Positions 9,682-18,585 of a stretch of 28,076 bases of DNA are shown piece after piece; positions within the stretch are counted from its first letter, which is position 1, and each line of letters starts with the position of its first letter. The notes beneath the pieces are model-generated. The model was given only the letters and a program-made list of their open reading frames with translations, searched no databases and was not told where the DNA came from. The DNA lies in the NCBI GenBank assembly GCA_030849805.1, contig JASANZ010001970.1, positions 1 to 28,076 of the forward strand. The letters are read 5' to 3'. The stretch comes from Sergeia podlipaevii (taxonomy: Eukaryota; Euglenozoa; Kinetoplastea; Trypanosomatida; Trypanosomatidae). Position numbers and translations under genes: made by a program.

Positions 9682-10093
9682 ACATGCACACGCACACACC
9701 CATACACACACGTGTGCTTGCCCTTCTAAGAATAAACAAATCTGTATCAGTACGGATATACATGTATGTATGGGTGGGTCCGCATGTATCTCAAAACAAA
9801 GAACACACCTGATAATGCACCGATGGCAGTGATATCATCATCCACTATTTGCCAACCACAACAAATACGTATAGAACAAAAGTACACCATCAAAAAAAAA
9901 ATATCTAAGAACTGTCACTTTGCAAAGAGAAACTGACCTTTGCAGCCGCAAGTGCACCACCACCCCAAACACAGTTTCACAAACGTTTTGCCCTCATATC
10001 TAATATATATAAAAAGGGAGAGATAGGTACCAATATGCTTGTAGTGTATATATGTTTGTGCATGTCTGTGTGTGCCTTTCCGTGCCTGTGTGA

Positions 10094-11152
10094 TTACAGA
10101 CCGTCAAGATGAGTCAACTGCCACTTTTGCTTGTCCTGAATCTGGGTCATTAGATCCTTCTCGTATTCAGCGCGGCGCTCTGCCAAGCGGATCTGCTCCT
10201 CGCGACGCATCACCTTGTGTGACTGCGCAGCCATTTCGTTGCGGCGACGGATAGACTCAGCAGGTTCGTCGTAGTTGTGGATGCGGCGGAATTCCTTGTC
10301 GCGTGCTACGCAGTCGGCAAATTCCTGTCGGAAGCGGTCACGCTTGGCCTCCTCGTTTTCGCGTTCCATCTGCGCACACAAGCGGTCGTGCTGAATGAGG
10401 GCCTCCATCTCGTCGCTATGCTTCGCGTCATTCTGCATGCGGCGCCTCGTGACCTCCCGATGGGACTCCTCGTTCTGGAGCTGGAGCATACGGATGGCAT
10501 TCTTGGTCCTGCGCTGATCCATATCAGCACGGTGACGGTTATTCTCGGCGACGGTCTTCATCAGCTCCATATCCCGAGCCTCCAGGGCACGGGCATGCTC
10601 GCGCTTGTTTTCCAGCTCGTGCAGGTTCGACTGGCGCATGCGCTCCATGTAGGCCTTGTTTTCCTCCCGAAGGCGGGCATCATGCTCGGCAACAATACGA
10701 TCCTGCTCCTCGTTCAGCTTGCGGAGAGCAGCCGTCTGATTCTCCTCATCGGCGCGCATCTTCTGCAGCGTCTCATCGCGCTCCTTCAGCTGCTGCTTCA
10801 TATCTGCCTTGTACAGCTGGTTGTACTCGGCCTTCTTCTGCGCCGCACGGATCTGCTCCTCCTTGTAAGTGTTGACGCTACGCTGATGAGCAGTCTCCTT
10901 CATGCGCATGGAGCGGGGGCCGCCGCCAGGGAGAGGACGATCGCCCTGACCTTCGCGAATCATGCGAGACTTGCTCAAAGCCTCCTGCTTCTCGCGACGG
11001 TCCTGGACTTCAGCCTCGGCTATGCGGCGGTCCTCCTCTTCCAAAGTCTTGCGGGTCTCCTCAAACGCCGCAACGCGCGCGCGGTTGCGAGTTACCAAGA
11101 AATTCTGGCGGGTCATGGCGGCTTCACCAGAAGCAATCGGAACTCTGGTCAT
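10094..11152 (-). CDS. coiled-coil protein, possibly cytoskeletal or flagellar
   Basis: This 352-aa protein is almost wholly charged alpha helix. A short coiled coil at about 25-62 is followed by a Gly/Pro break at 67-80 (GQGDRPLPGGGPRS). A long coiled coil then runs from about 88 to 345, rich in Arg, Glu, Gln and Met (for example KAEYNQLYKADMKQQLKERD). It has no signal peptide, membrane segment or recognised catalytic motif. Trichohyalin/plectin-like axonemal proteins such as the CFAP53, CFAP45 or MNS1 type have this look, but compositional similarity is weak evidence and I do not assign an orthologue. The start is the first ATG, 56 nt after a strong splice acceptor; Met13 at 11116 is an alternative. 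Confidence 0.82.
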   Translation of the reverse strand: MTRVPIASGEAAMTRQNFLVTRNRARVAAFEETRKTLEEEDRRIAEAEVQDRREKQEALSKSRMIREGQGDRPLPGGGPRSMRMKETAHQRSVNTYKEEQIRAAQKKAEYNQLYKADMKQQLKERDETLQKMRADEENQTAALRKLNEEQDRIVAEHDARLREENKAYMERMRQSNLHELENKREHARALEARDMELMKTVAENNRHRADMDQRRTKNAIRMLQLQNEESHREVTRRRMQNDAKHSDEMEALIQHDRLCAQMERENEEAKRDRFRQEFADCVARDKEFRRIHNYDEPAESIRRRNEMAAQSHKVMRREEQIRLAERRAEYEKDLMTQIQDKQKWQLTHLDGL

Positions 11153-11208
11153 GGCGATAATAGAAAGAACAGGAGTTACTCTTTACTGTATGTGCCGAAG
11201 GTTTGCTT

Positions 11209-11258
11209 CTAAGGATAAAAGAAAGAAAAGAGAAGGCAGAGAAAAAAAAGAGGACTAA
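11209..11258 (-). promoter_or_regulatory. strong predicted trans-splice acceptor of the coiled-coil gene
   Basis: On the coding strand a near-continuous pyrimidine tract (complement of 11214-11258) ends in ATCCTTAG, with the AG at 11210-11209. The predicted 5' UTR is 56 nt and holds no upstream ATG. Confidence 0.7.
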
Positions 11259-11619
11259 AAACGTCGCCTATTTCTAGAAAAGAATACCTTAAAGTAACCA
11301 AATACAGAAAAACAAAATAGAGAGAAGGACAAAAATAAAAAATGAATACAACAATAAAAAATGTAAAAAAAATTACTGTATTCTTTTTTTCCGTACTCCC
11401 GATACAGGCTAAGCAAACCGATGTATACGATCATTCAATGCATGGCGCATTCATCATAGTCAACTCTGCATTAGCCATCACATTTTTTTTGTCATTTTTT
11501 TTTCTGAACTGTTTTGCACCTCAAAAAAAATAATAATAATAAGAAGAGATAACTGCAGGTGGCGCGCGCGATTACAGTATAAATTAAGTAATATTGCCAT
11601 CATTGTCTACTCACTGTCC

Positions 11620-11648
11620 AATAAATAAATAAATAAATAAATAAATAA
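11620..11648. repeat. ATAA tetranucleotide microsatellite
   Basis: About seven uninterrupted copies of ATAA/AATA lie in the 3' flank of the cysteine-rich gene. Confidence 0.8.
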
Positions 11649-12336
11649 TGATAAAATAGCTCACACATACACTTATGCAAGACTAACACATATATTTTTT
11701 TCAATTCTACCGTTCCTATTGCCTTGAGTTCAAGAGTTTATAAATGGTGTATGTATCAGTAAAGATCAATACCAAAGAATTAGCGCTTTATAAACTCTCG
11801 TTCTCTCATCCAGTATATTTGTTCCAGTACTCAGCTCAGATTGCTGGTGTGAATGCGCACTCCGTTCCGGGTCCCACCACACATTAATAACATGAGCGCA
11901 TAGCAAGACAACATATACATATATATATAAATTTGTATAGAGTAAAAATATTACTCATTAATTTTTCCAATTTTACCCCAGATGACAGGCTAGTGTAAAA
12001 ATAAAAAAAAATGATTAGAATGCTTCCCTTCTTTTTCTGATTGAGTAAAAAACTTTCTTTTATCAGCAACGCCATCACATCAACTCCATCTTCGTTCACA
12101 CAAGACAAGATATGAAAAGCACTTTGCAACAGACTGAGGTGTGTATTCTATATAGGAGTATCCTACCTGCAAAGGAGCCGAGAATAGCAAAAATAAAATA
12201 AAAATAAATAAAAAAACTCACGCCTATTCATCGCCATGAGATGATATTTGTTCATTCTTTTCTATATTGTGTCGTATAACGAGTATTTCAAAAGAGAAAA
12301 AAAAAATGCAAATAACGGCGCAATATACATAAACAA

Positions 12337-12353
12337 ACACACACACACACACA
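12337..12353. repeat. CA dinucleotide microsatellite
   Basis: An uninterrupted run of alternating A and C lies in the 3' flank of the cysteine-rich gene. Confidence 0.75.
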
Positions 12354-12629
12354 GAGAAGCATACATGCAGAAACTTTCGTGAAACCACCTAGGTACAAAA
12401 GAAAAAGAAAGAAAAAAAAATAGAAAATTGATTAACTTACTGGAAGAAAATAGAGAGTTAATAAAACTCGTCAAATATTTGGCAATGCTTAGTTCCCTAT
12501 TGTGTGTTTCTGTGTGTCTTGAGGGGTACAGAAAGCAAAACAACAAAAAAAAACAAGTATAAAAAATAAAGTAAAGAAAAACTGTTAAATACATCATGAG
12601 GCAGGGTGGAAGAGAGGGGCGGATAGCTT

Positions 12630-13745
12630 TTAGAGATACATAACAAAAATCAATAGTGCTACAACAACGAAACACGACCAACGACGCCCCCCATAGGGGG
12701 TGGCTAGTACTCCGTTCTTGGGGTTTGTCCGAGTATGCGTCGCATTACGACGATCTTTGGGTTCGTGGCTACAAGTGCCATCTGGGAATACTTCACCAAA
12801 CCAGCAGCGCTCGCACCGCGTGCCCGCCTCGTTGCACTTCCAACAGCCCGGAATAGTATCCACGCAGTTGATCTCGCACTCAAACCCAACATAGTTTCCC
12901 GCACACGTTGTGCACGACGTCGCGTTGGTGCAGGTGGCGCAAGTGCTCTTGCACGGCTTACAAAGTCCCGTGGCGTTGTCAAGAAAGTAGCCCTTATGAC
13001 AGAGGAGACAATGCTTTGCGCTTGCGCAGTGAAAACAGTTACTGACACCGCACGTGGAGCACTTGTTGTTCTCCGTGATGTAGTACCCGATATGACAATC
13101 CTGACATTTAGAGTTGTCCATCGGATCGCACACGTCGCAATCAGGCACAACACACGCGCACGTTGCACGAAAGCTGATAGTACGGTTGTCTGGGCAGTAA
13201 CACTTGCGACAAGAGCACGGTGTAGAGCTATCGAAACACATGGATCCCGCACTGCCTGGGTATTCCGTTTGAGTGTAGTGCCCTTGCAAAGCCCAGCACT
13301 CCTCGGTAGTGATACACTTCTTCTCTTGATGTGAGAAAGTATAATCAGAAGGGCACAAAAACACAAACAGCGAGTTTCCAGAACACGCGGCTTCATCAAT
13401 TGGCAAGCACAAATCACCGCCACTAATTGCATCGAGATAAACCATCTTCCTGTTCCAGCACTCAGTTTTGCTTACGCATAGGTTGTTAGCATTGTCAAGC
13501 GCGTACCTATTCATGCATAAAACACATTGTGAAACATTGACAGGATCGTAGTCATGACAGTGGAGCACACCAGTAAATTGATTTATGCTCTGAGGCCTCT
13601 CTTCGTTGCTGACCTGGTCAGCGTTAGTGGCAGATAAAGATGAAGCGTTCAGCAAAAAATCTGATGCATCTGATGTGGTTGCGGTGGCAGCGTAGCTCAG
13701 CGCGAGGAGAACAAATAGTAACAAAACAATAGTCCAGCTCCGCAT
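12630..13745 (-). CDS. cysteine-rich surface protein with signal peptide and C-terminal hydrophobic anchor
   Basis: The precursor is 371 aa with about 41 cysteines. Residues 1-20 (MRSWTIVLLLFVLLALSYAA) are a clear signal peptide. A Ser/Thr/Asn-rich segment follows to about 60, then Cys-rich modules to about 325 with repeated CxxC pairs (DCDVCD, CQDCHIGYY, CSTCGVSNCFHC, CLLCHKGYFLDNATGLCKPC). The spacing resembles furin-like/growth-factor-receptor or protozoan variant-surface-protein repeats. N-glycosylation sequons lie at N33, N70, N187, N257, N274 and N334. The last 15 residues (SCFVVVALLIFVMYL) are hydrophobic with no cytoplasmic tail, after GGRR, fitting a GPI signal or a terminal membrane anchor. 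Function is unknown; a surface or lysosomal role is inferred. The start is the ATG 11 nt after a strong acceptor; upstream codons are non-ATG. Confidence 0.88.
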   Translation of the reverse strand: MRSWTIVLLLFVLLALSYAATATTSDASDFLLNASSLSATNADQVSNEERPQSINQFTGVLHCHDYDPVNVSQCVLCMNRYALDNANNLCVSKTECWNRKMVYLDAISGGDLCLPIDEAACSGNSLFVFLCPSDYTFSHQEKKCITTEECWALQGHYTQTEYPGSAGSMCFDSSTPCSCRKCYCPDNRTISFRATCACVVPDCDVCDPMDNSKCQDCHIGYYITENNKCSTCGVSNCFHCASAKHCLLCHKGYFLDNATGLCKPCKSTCATCTNATSCTTCAGNYVGFECEINCVDTIPGCWKCNEAGTRCERCWFGEVFPDGTCSHEPKDRRNATHTRTNPKNGVLATPYGGRRWSCFVVVALLIFVMYL

Positions 13746-13756
13746 GTGAAGATGTA

Positions 13757-13789
13757 CTGAGAAAGAAAGAAAAAGCGAGAAAAAATTCA
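13757..13789 (-). promoter_or_regulatory. strong predicted trans-splice acceptor of the cysteine-rich gene
   Basis: On the coding strand a pyrimidine tract (TTTTTTCTCGCTTTTTCTTT followed by CTTTCTCAG) ends at an AG at 13758-13757. The leader is then 11 nt before the ATG at 13745. This is one of the clearest acceptors in the window and supports that start. Confidence 0.75.
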
Positions 13790-14837
13790 CTAATGTTCAG
13801 AGCTAATACTAGATCTTCCTTTTTATTTCCCCCATAAAATAGAGGAAAGTAGAACAATTGTAGGAATTAGATGAGCAGATAAAGTTAGAGGAGATTTTTA
13901 ATATCAAATTGTGTCAGTTACGTGCCGAATATTTCACTGTTCGCTCCAGTTCTTTTTTCTTATCCTTAGTAGGCTTTAACATTTCCGTCTAAAGAGAGCC
14001 TTGTAGTTTATCTTTATTACATCTCCTTTTTGGGGTGTTTGTATTTTTGCATGTTACTGCGCAACCACACGCAATACACTGCACATGTTTACAATTGTAT
14101 AAAAATATTTCCATATTCCCTATTACTCGAAGAAACATTTCACGCTCAGTTTGCACACAGACACGCGCACACTAAAGATAGGAATGAAGTGCATATGCAC
14201 AGTCAATAACCATAGAACATTAATAAGACTTAGCCCCAATACAAAAAAAAAGGAGAGGAAAGCAGAGGAAGAACATTCAAAATACATACAGATACCTATT
14301 TTAAAAGTGAAGACTTCTGCCGTTGGTAGATTTCCAATAAAGCTGCAAACATATATTTGTGGATAGACACATCCAGAAAAAAAAAGGGATGAAAAAAAGG
14401 TGTTCGAAAAACAACAACAAAAAAAGCAATCATACCTGAAGAGTTGCGACGATGTGTATCACAACTTCTTCTTTATAGTTAAGTTTCCTCAGGTACTTAC
14501 CTCTATTATTGAAATCCCTTTTCAAAAAAAAAAAATGACTTTCCATTTGACAGCTTTAAAACAAATAAATATATAATAGAACATAGAATGTTCTATATCG
14601 TTGCAAATACCCTTGGTGAATGTGAATAATGAGTTGAAGCAAACAAAAAAGAAAGAGAGACTCTGCAAAGCAACCTGCCGTGATAAAAAAAAAAACAAGC
14701 AGTGCTTGAATACGCACACGGTCGTACTCCTCCCCAAAAAAAAAATCATGCAAGCAAAAAAAAAAAAAAGGAAAAGAAAGAAAGCAAGAGGGATAGAGGG
14801 AGCACAGAAGGAATAACAAAGTTATCGGTAGAGATGC
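13790..14837. other. gene-free stretch between the surface-protein pseudogene and the intact gene
   Basis: About 1.05 kb of AT-rich DNA with many A-runs (for example 14522-14533 and 14754-14769). Minus-strand frames at 14522-14819 are Phe/Leu-rich composition artefacts. No gene, tRNA-like box or mobile element is seen. Confidence 0.5.
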
Positions 14838-15891
14838 TTATTGAAGAGGGCAGTTGACTAGGATCACAAACAGCAAAAGAACACTGCCGCAAGAGCGTGC
14901 CCCAAGCGTTGTCCATGTCACTGAAAGGGACTCCCCCATGGTTTCTATCAGAAGATTCTTAAGCGTTGTAACCTTCATGGTCACTGTCGTGCTGATGATG
15001 TGTCTCACTGTGGCTGGTCCCATCGGACTTCACCTCATGCATCCAGCAACGATCACACGCCTCGTCGTCTGGTTTGCACTTGCAGCATCCTGGAAGCTTA
15101 TCCCCGCAGCTTGATGTCGCCGTTGGGACCTGTGTATTCAACTCTGCACATGGCGCAAGCATCATAGGAGGTACACACACACACATCTCACAGAGAAGGG
15201 CATTTGAGCTACGCACAGACAGCGCGGGGTTCATGCATGGATTGGCACCTCGGCCCATTTGTAAAAGGAGAAGATAGCCCTCAACCGCAGATGTCGCATG
15301 CATCAGCAACAACCATAGACCGCCCATTTTAAAGGCTGGAGTCGCTGTTGCTTGTGTGAGCATGAGATACAGAGTGGTAATGCACACAAGCAGCTCTCGC
15401 CTTCGCTCACCATGCGGCTGTCAAAGCAGTGGCACTGAGCAGCACCACGGAAGATGTGCGGTGGCACGCAATGATTGCGTGCATCGCCGGGATATGTTGT
15501 GCTTTCGATATACTTTTCGTCTTGCCAGCATTCCACGTAGGTAACGCAACGCGACTTGTTTGTATCAAACGCATGTCCAGGTGGAGACATACACACGCAG
15601 CCGCGGTCAAGTACACAGGTATTCACATAATTCAGTGACACGCACTTCTCATCTTTTGCTACCGACGTAACAAGCACCTTGCCAGAGACTCAGGACTCAT
15701 GCTGGCCCACGCAGCTCTTAGTATCACTGCCGATTACAATGGAGCCCAGACACTGCAAGCACTCTGAGACGTTAAGTGAGATGTACTGTACACAATGACC
15801 AAGCTACCTGAAGAACTCGCTGCGCACATTCAGCCCAATCCTCTGTCGCAGCGCAACATAGAGCCGTAAAAATAAACGCAAGTAAAAGCAT
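14838..15891 (-). pseudogene. decayed paralogue of the cysteine-rich surface protein
   Basis: Fragments in several minus-strand frames line up in order with the intact gene downstream. An ATG at 15891 starts a signal-peptide-like stretch (MLLLAFIFTALCCAATEDWAEC), whose frame stops at TAA 15774-15772. A second frame resumes with YISLNVSECLQC (compare NVSQCVLC), hits TGA at 15692-15690 where the intact copy has Trp97, then continues to 15303 with CVTYVECW and AQCHCFDSRMVSEGESCLCALPLC. A third frame (about 15360-14959) has CGDKLPGCCKCKPDDEACDRCW, matching CVDTIPGCWKCNEAGTRCERCW. A fourth frame ends at 14838 with a hydrophobic tail (CGSVLLLFVILVNCPLQ). At least three frameshifts plus one in-frame stop make function unlikely. 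No strong pyrimidine tract precedes it. Confidence 0.82.
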
Positions 15892-16683
15892 GTAGCGGCT
15901 CAAGAGAATACTTCCATACAAGAATCCAAAGTAGCACAATGTGCGCGTGCCTATGAATGATGATCTAAGAGAGGCTAGATGGCAGAATGAATGAATCTCA
16001 AAGAAAGGATTGTTTTATCTTAAAATAATAATCAATAATAAAAATGACGATGCAACAACAACAACGACAAAAAAAACAACAAGTAGATAGATGAAAATGC
16101 TAGATGCAGAGAAATAGTTAAGCCAATATTTTAAAGATTGAAGCAATAACATTAAGCGGGAAAGCAGAATAATTTGCCAACATAAGCCAAGGAATCGATG
16201 CTACTAAAAAGAATTGTTAAAGTGCTGATACCCACTTTGCATACCTAATAATAAATCATTGATAAGAGGACAAAGGAAAACGAGTGGAGCGCGGGGAAGG
16301 AAAAATAGTCATCCCTTATTGCTAAAGCACTGTCTTTGTTCACTTCCATGTTCCTTCATCAACAAGAGATAAGCAAAAGTTTTTTTTTTAAAAAAAAATG
16401 GTATATGTAAAAGTGGTTTGACGTTGAGATTTCCTGTATGCGTAGCGGAAATACTATGAAAGAATGCAAAATAAAGTTTGGCTTTAAGGAGCAGAGAAAA
16501 AAAAAAAAGAAGAACTGGAGGCATCGTGTTCTTCACGAGAAACAAGCTGAGACTTTCACACACACACACAAAAAAAAAAAAAGCTTGTTGAGAGGGGGAA
16601 GGAAACAAAAAAAAAATAGAAAACACATGTTGCATCTCAAATCTTCCTTTCCACCCTCCCGCCGATCTCGTTTGCAAAAGTCA
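15892..16683. other. gene-free stretch after the CH-domain gene
   Basis: AT-rich DNA, probably the 3' UTR of the CH-domain gene plus the decayed leader region of the pseudogene. Includes an A-run next to a T-run near 16380-16398, a CA run at 16558-16569, and A-runs near 16570-16580 and 16607-16617. The 122-codon minus-strand frame at 16309-16677 is low complexity and is not supported. Confidence 0.5.
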
Positions 16684-18468
16684 CTATTCTAGGTGCTCGA
16701 GAGCATCAGTGAACATCTCCCAAGACGGTCCGCCCGATCCTTGAGAACACCGCAGGAACAACTGCTGCTGAATAATACGCACGTACACAATTCGCTTTTC
16801 AGAGGTGAGGCGATTGTATAAGATGTACTCACCGGATTTTGACACAATACTTCTGAAGCGCCACGGTGATCGAGGAAAATTCTGATAGTGCTCGTTGACA
16901 AGACGACCTAGATATACGTCAATGCCATCCCAGTGTTTGCTCACGTAGCGTGGTGGCCGTCCGTCAGAGATTTGACCAATTTTACTGTCCTTCCATACCA
17001 CATTGAATAGCCGACTGCGAAGCTTCACATGTGGTTGTGGTTGCTGTTGTTGTTGCTGTGGTGATGGTGATGCGTCCTCCTTTGGCACACGCTCTATATT
17101 GTTTGAGTTGGCTTTTGGAACATCTGCTGAAAGCTGCATCATTGCTTTTGCTTCCAATGCTTCCTGGTTTTCGCGTACCGTTTTCTCTTCTGCTGGAGGG
17201 TCTGGAAGGCATCTGGCTGTATCCTGCTGTTCTTCATTGGCGATCAACGAAGGCAGGACGCCTGTCTGTTCATCGACCGCCTTGATGAATACCTCGTCTT
17301 TCTTGATAGCGTTGAGCTTTGTAGGCTCGTCTTGTTGCTTCACCTCGTTTGCCTTTTCTGGTGAAACATCATTGCCTCTTTCCACGGTCTGCTTTGGTAT
17401 TGTACTGGAAGCAGCCGCGGTCGCCGCAGCATCCTCAGTTTCTGCTTGCTTCACAAGACAGTCCAAGTCTTCTTTTGTAAACTTGCTCGATGTAAGTTCA
17501 ATTTCGCGCTCATATTTGACAAGTGAAGGTGCGAAAAGGGTTGCACCACGTCTGTAGGCAATGTGCGCGATAGACATTAGGCACGTAACGACCTGCCTGT
17601 CATCCTTCGCATCACATAAGTCGGTGTCTGTGAAGAGCTGTGCGTCGACCAGCTCGTACCGCTTCTTTGCCTCAACAATAAATGCAGCCACGTTATCACG
17701 GCCGTAGAAACCCTTGCTGCGGCGAGGAAGCTTGATGTCCTCATCAGTAATGGCAGGCACGCACAACTTTTGAAGCAAAACTTGAAGAATGACACCGTTT
17801 CTCAGTGCCTCAACAAAGTGGGAATGCGCACGAAGAGGTTCATTAAACTTGGGCCCCACCACGTCGCATAGCCAGTCGCGCACCTCATTCTCTATAATCC
17901 CATCCATAGTCGCTCTTGTGATGGGGCTGCTAAGGTTGACGATTCTTCTGAGGTCACTATTCGTCATCGGTTCACCTGCAGCGGATTGAGGGTTGCTTTG
18001 AGTAGGAATGGAGTTGAAATCAATGTGCTTCAGTGACCCAATGGCATCTTTCAGCAAAATGCTTTGTTCTTCTGGAGAGCTCTCTGCAGTAGAGGACGAA
18101 GTACCACCGCTTGTGTTAGTGGCCGCTGTCTTGGAGCCATCTTCGGTTGCGTTACAGCGCTTTCTAAGAGCCTCCTCAATGCTGTTGATGGCCAGCCCCT
18201 GTATCTCAGCACGCCGCATGACAATCTCTACATCCTGCGCTGTCGCACACGGGAAGCTCTTGTGCAGGCTCTGCGTAACAGCTCCACGATCCAAAAGCCT
18301 TGGGATTTGGTACTGCTCCATCAAAGTATCAAACAGCCTCTGTGGGGAGTCCCCACGTGACTCGGTCTCGGCCACAATTGTGTTGACGCAGCCAATCTTT
18401 GGGAAATCGTATAAACGAAAAAGCTCCCGCAGATCGGACTTGTCCTCTTTTGAAAAGTGCTCTGGCAT
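16684..18468 (-). CDS. calponin-homology (CH) domain protein with a conserved-looking C-terminal module
   Basis: The protein is 594 aa. Residues 1-105 are a mostly helical N-terminal region I do not recognise. A CH-type fold lies at about 190-312: EVRDWLCDVVG, FVEALRNGVILQVLLQKLC, GRDNVAAFIVEAKKRYELVDAQLFTDTDL, and DDRQVVTCLMSIAHIAYRRG, with the Trp, G-x-x-L and F-x-x-x-DL landmarks. A low-complexity linker at about 330-480 contains a Q6 run (471-476). A compact C-terminal segment at about 485-592 is rich in Trp, Tyr and Arg (WDGIDVYLGRLVNEHYQNFP). CH domains bind actin or microtubules, so a cytoskeletal or flagellar role is plausible but inferred. The open frame reaches 18651, but that part reads through CT-repeat DNA; the ATG at 18468 is the first Met after the acceptor. 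Confidence 0.82.
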   Translation of the reverse strand: MPEHFSKEDKSDLRELFRLYDFPKIGCVNTIVAETESRGDSPQRLFDTLMEQYQIPRLLDRGAVTQSLHKSFPCATAQDVEIVMRRAEIQGLAINSIEEALRKRCNATEDGSKTAATNTSGGTSSSTAESSPEEQSILLKDAIGSLKHIDFNSIPTQSNPQSAAGEPMTNSDLRRIVNLSSPITRATMDGIIENEVRDWLCDVVGPKFNEPLRAHSHFVEALRNGVILQVLLQKLCVPAITDEDIKLPRRSKGFYGRDNVAAFIVEAKKRYELVDAQLFTDTDLCDAKDDRQVVTCLMSIAHIAYRRGATLFAPSLVKYEREIELTSSKFTKEDLDCLVKQAETEDAAATAAASSTIPKQTVERGNDVSPEKANEVKQQDEPTKLNAIKKDEVFIKAVDEQTGVLPSLIANEEQQDTARCLPDPPAEEKTVRENQEALEAKAMMQLSADVPKANSNNIERVPKEDASPSPQQQQQQPQPHVKLRSRLFNVVWKDSKIGQISDGRPPRYVSKHWDGIDVYLGRLVNEHYQNFPRSPWRFRSIVSKSGEYILYNRLTSEKRIVYVRIIQQQLFLRCSQGSGGPSWEMFTDALEHLE

Positions 18469-18548
18469 TTCTTTCCCTTTTTTAAAATAAAAAATGACAG
18501 GCTGAAGAGATAAAGAAAACAGTACTTCTGGTAATATGAGCAACGAAG

Positions 18549-18585
18549 CTGAGAGGATGAGAGAGAGAGAGAGAGAGAAGGAAAG
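18549..18585 (-). promoter_or_regulatory. predicted trans-splice acceptor of the CH-domain gene
   Basis: A CT-repeat (the GA microsatellite at 18560-18578 on the plus strand) leads to CATCCTCTCAG on the coding strand, with the AG at 18550-18549. The resulting 80-nt leader has no upstream ATG. Two later T-rich/AG pairs closer to the ATG could be alternative sites. Confidence 0.6.

Larger units (their letters stand above)
8743..10093. other. long gene-free stretch between the coiled-coil gene and VPS8
   Basis: About 1.35 kb with no supported gene. It probably holds the 3' UTR of the coiled-coil gene and the start of the VPS8 leader region. Seen inside: an 18-bp perfect palindrome at 9232-9249, TA-rich runs near 9262-9282, a 14-bp tandem duplication at 9654-9681, and CA-rich DNA near 9684-9712. 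A 63-codon frame at 9329-9520 is not convincing. Confidence 0.5.
11259..12629. other. long gene-free stretch between the cysteine-rich gene and the coiled-coil gene
   Basis: About 1.4 kb of AT-rich DNA, probably mostly the 3' UTR of the cysteine-rich surface protein gene. Contains an ATAA tetranucleotide array near 11620-11648, a CA repeat at about 12337-12353, and many A-runs. Minus-strand frames at 11884-12129 and 12262-12681 are Phe/Leu/Ser-rich translations of this composition and are not genes. Confidence 0.5.

Noticed and set aside
10277..11212. 311-codon plus-strand open frame
   Set aside because: It is exactly antisense to the coiled-coil gene. Its Leu-rich translation is the mirror of Glu/Lys/Gln codons, and it runs against the direction of every other gene.
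8743..12629. Search for tRNA or box C/D snoRNA in the long gene-free stretches
   Set aside because: No GTTCGA-type B box in the right context, and no paired C/D box arrangement, could be found by eye. TGATGA occurrences such as 2499 and 27670 lie in A-rich repeats without a matching D box.
12262..12681. 139-codon minus-strand frame, apparently a membrane protein
   Set aside because: It begins at a non-ATG or overlapping position, is Phe/Leu/Ser/Cys-rich from T-rich DNA, and lies in the 3' flank of the surface protein gene.
12704..13432. 242-codon minus-strand frame overlapping the surface protein gene
   Set aside because: It is an out-of-frame shadow. The overlapping frame has the signal peptide, ordered CxxC modules and hydrophobic tail.
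15303..15677. A separate small cysteine-rich gene of 124 residues
   Set aside because: It starts with a non-ATG codon, lacks a signal peptide and anchor, and its neighbours in other frames continue the same homology. It is one fragment of the pseudogene.
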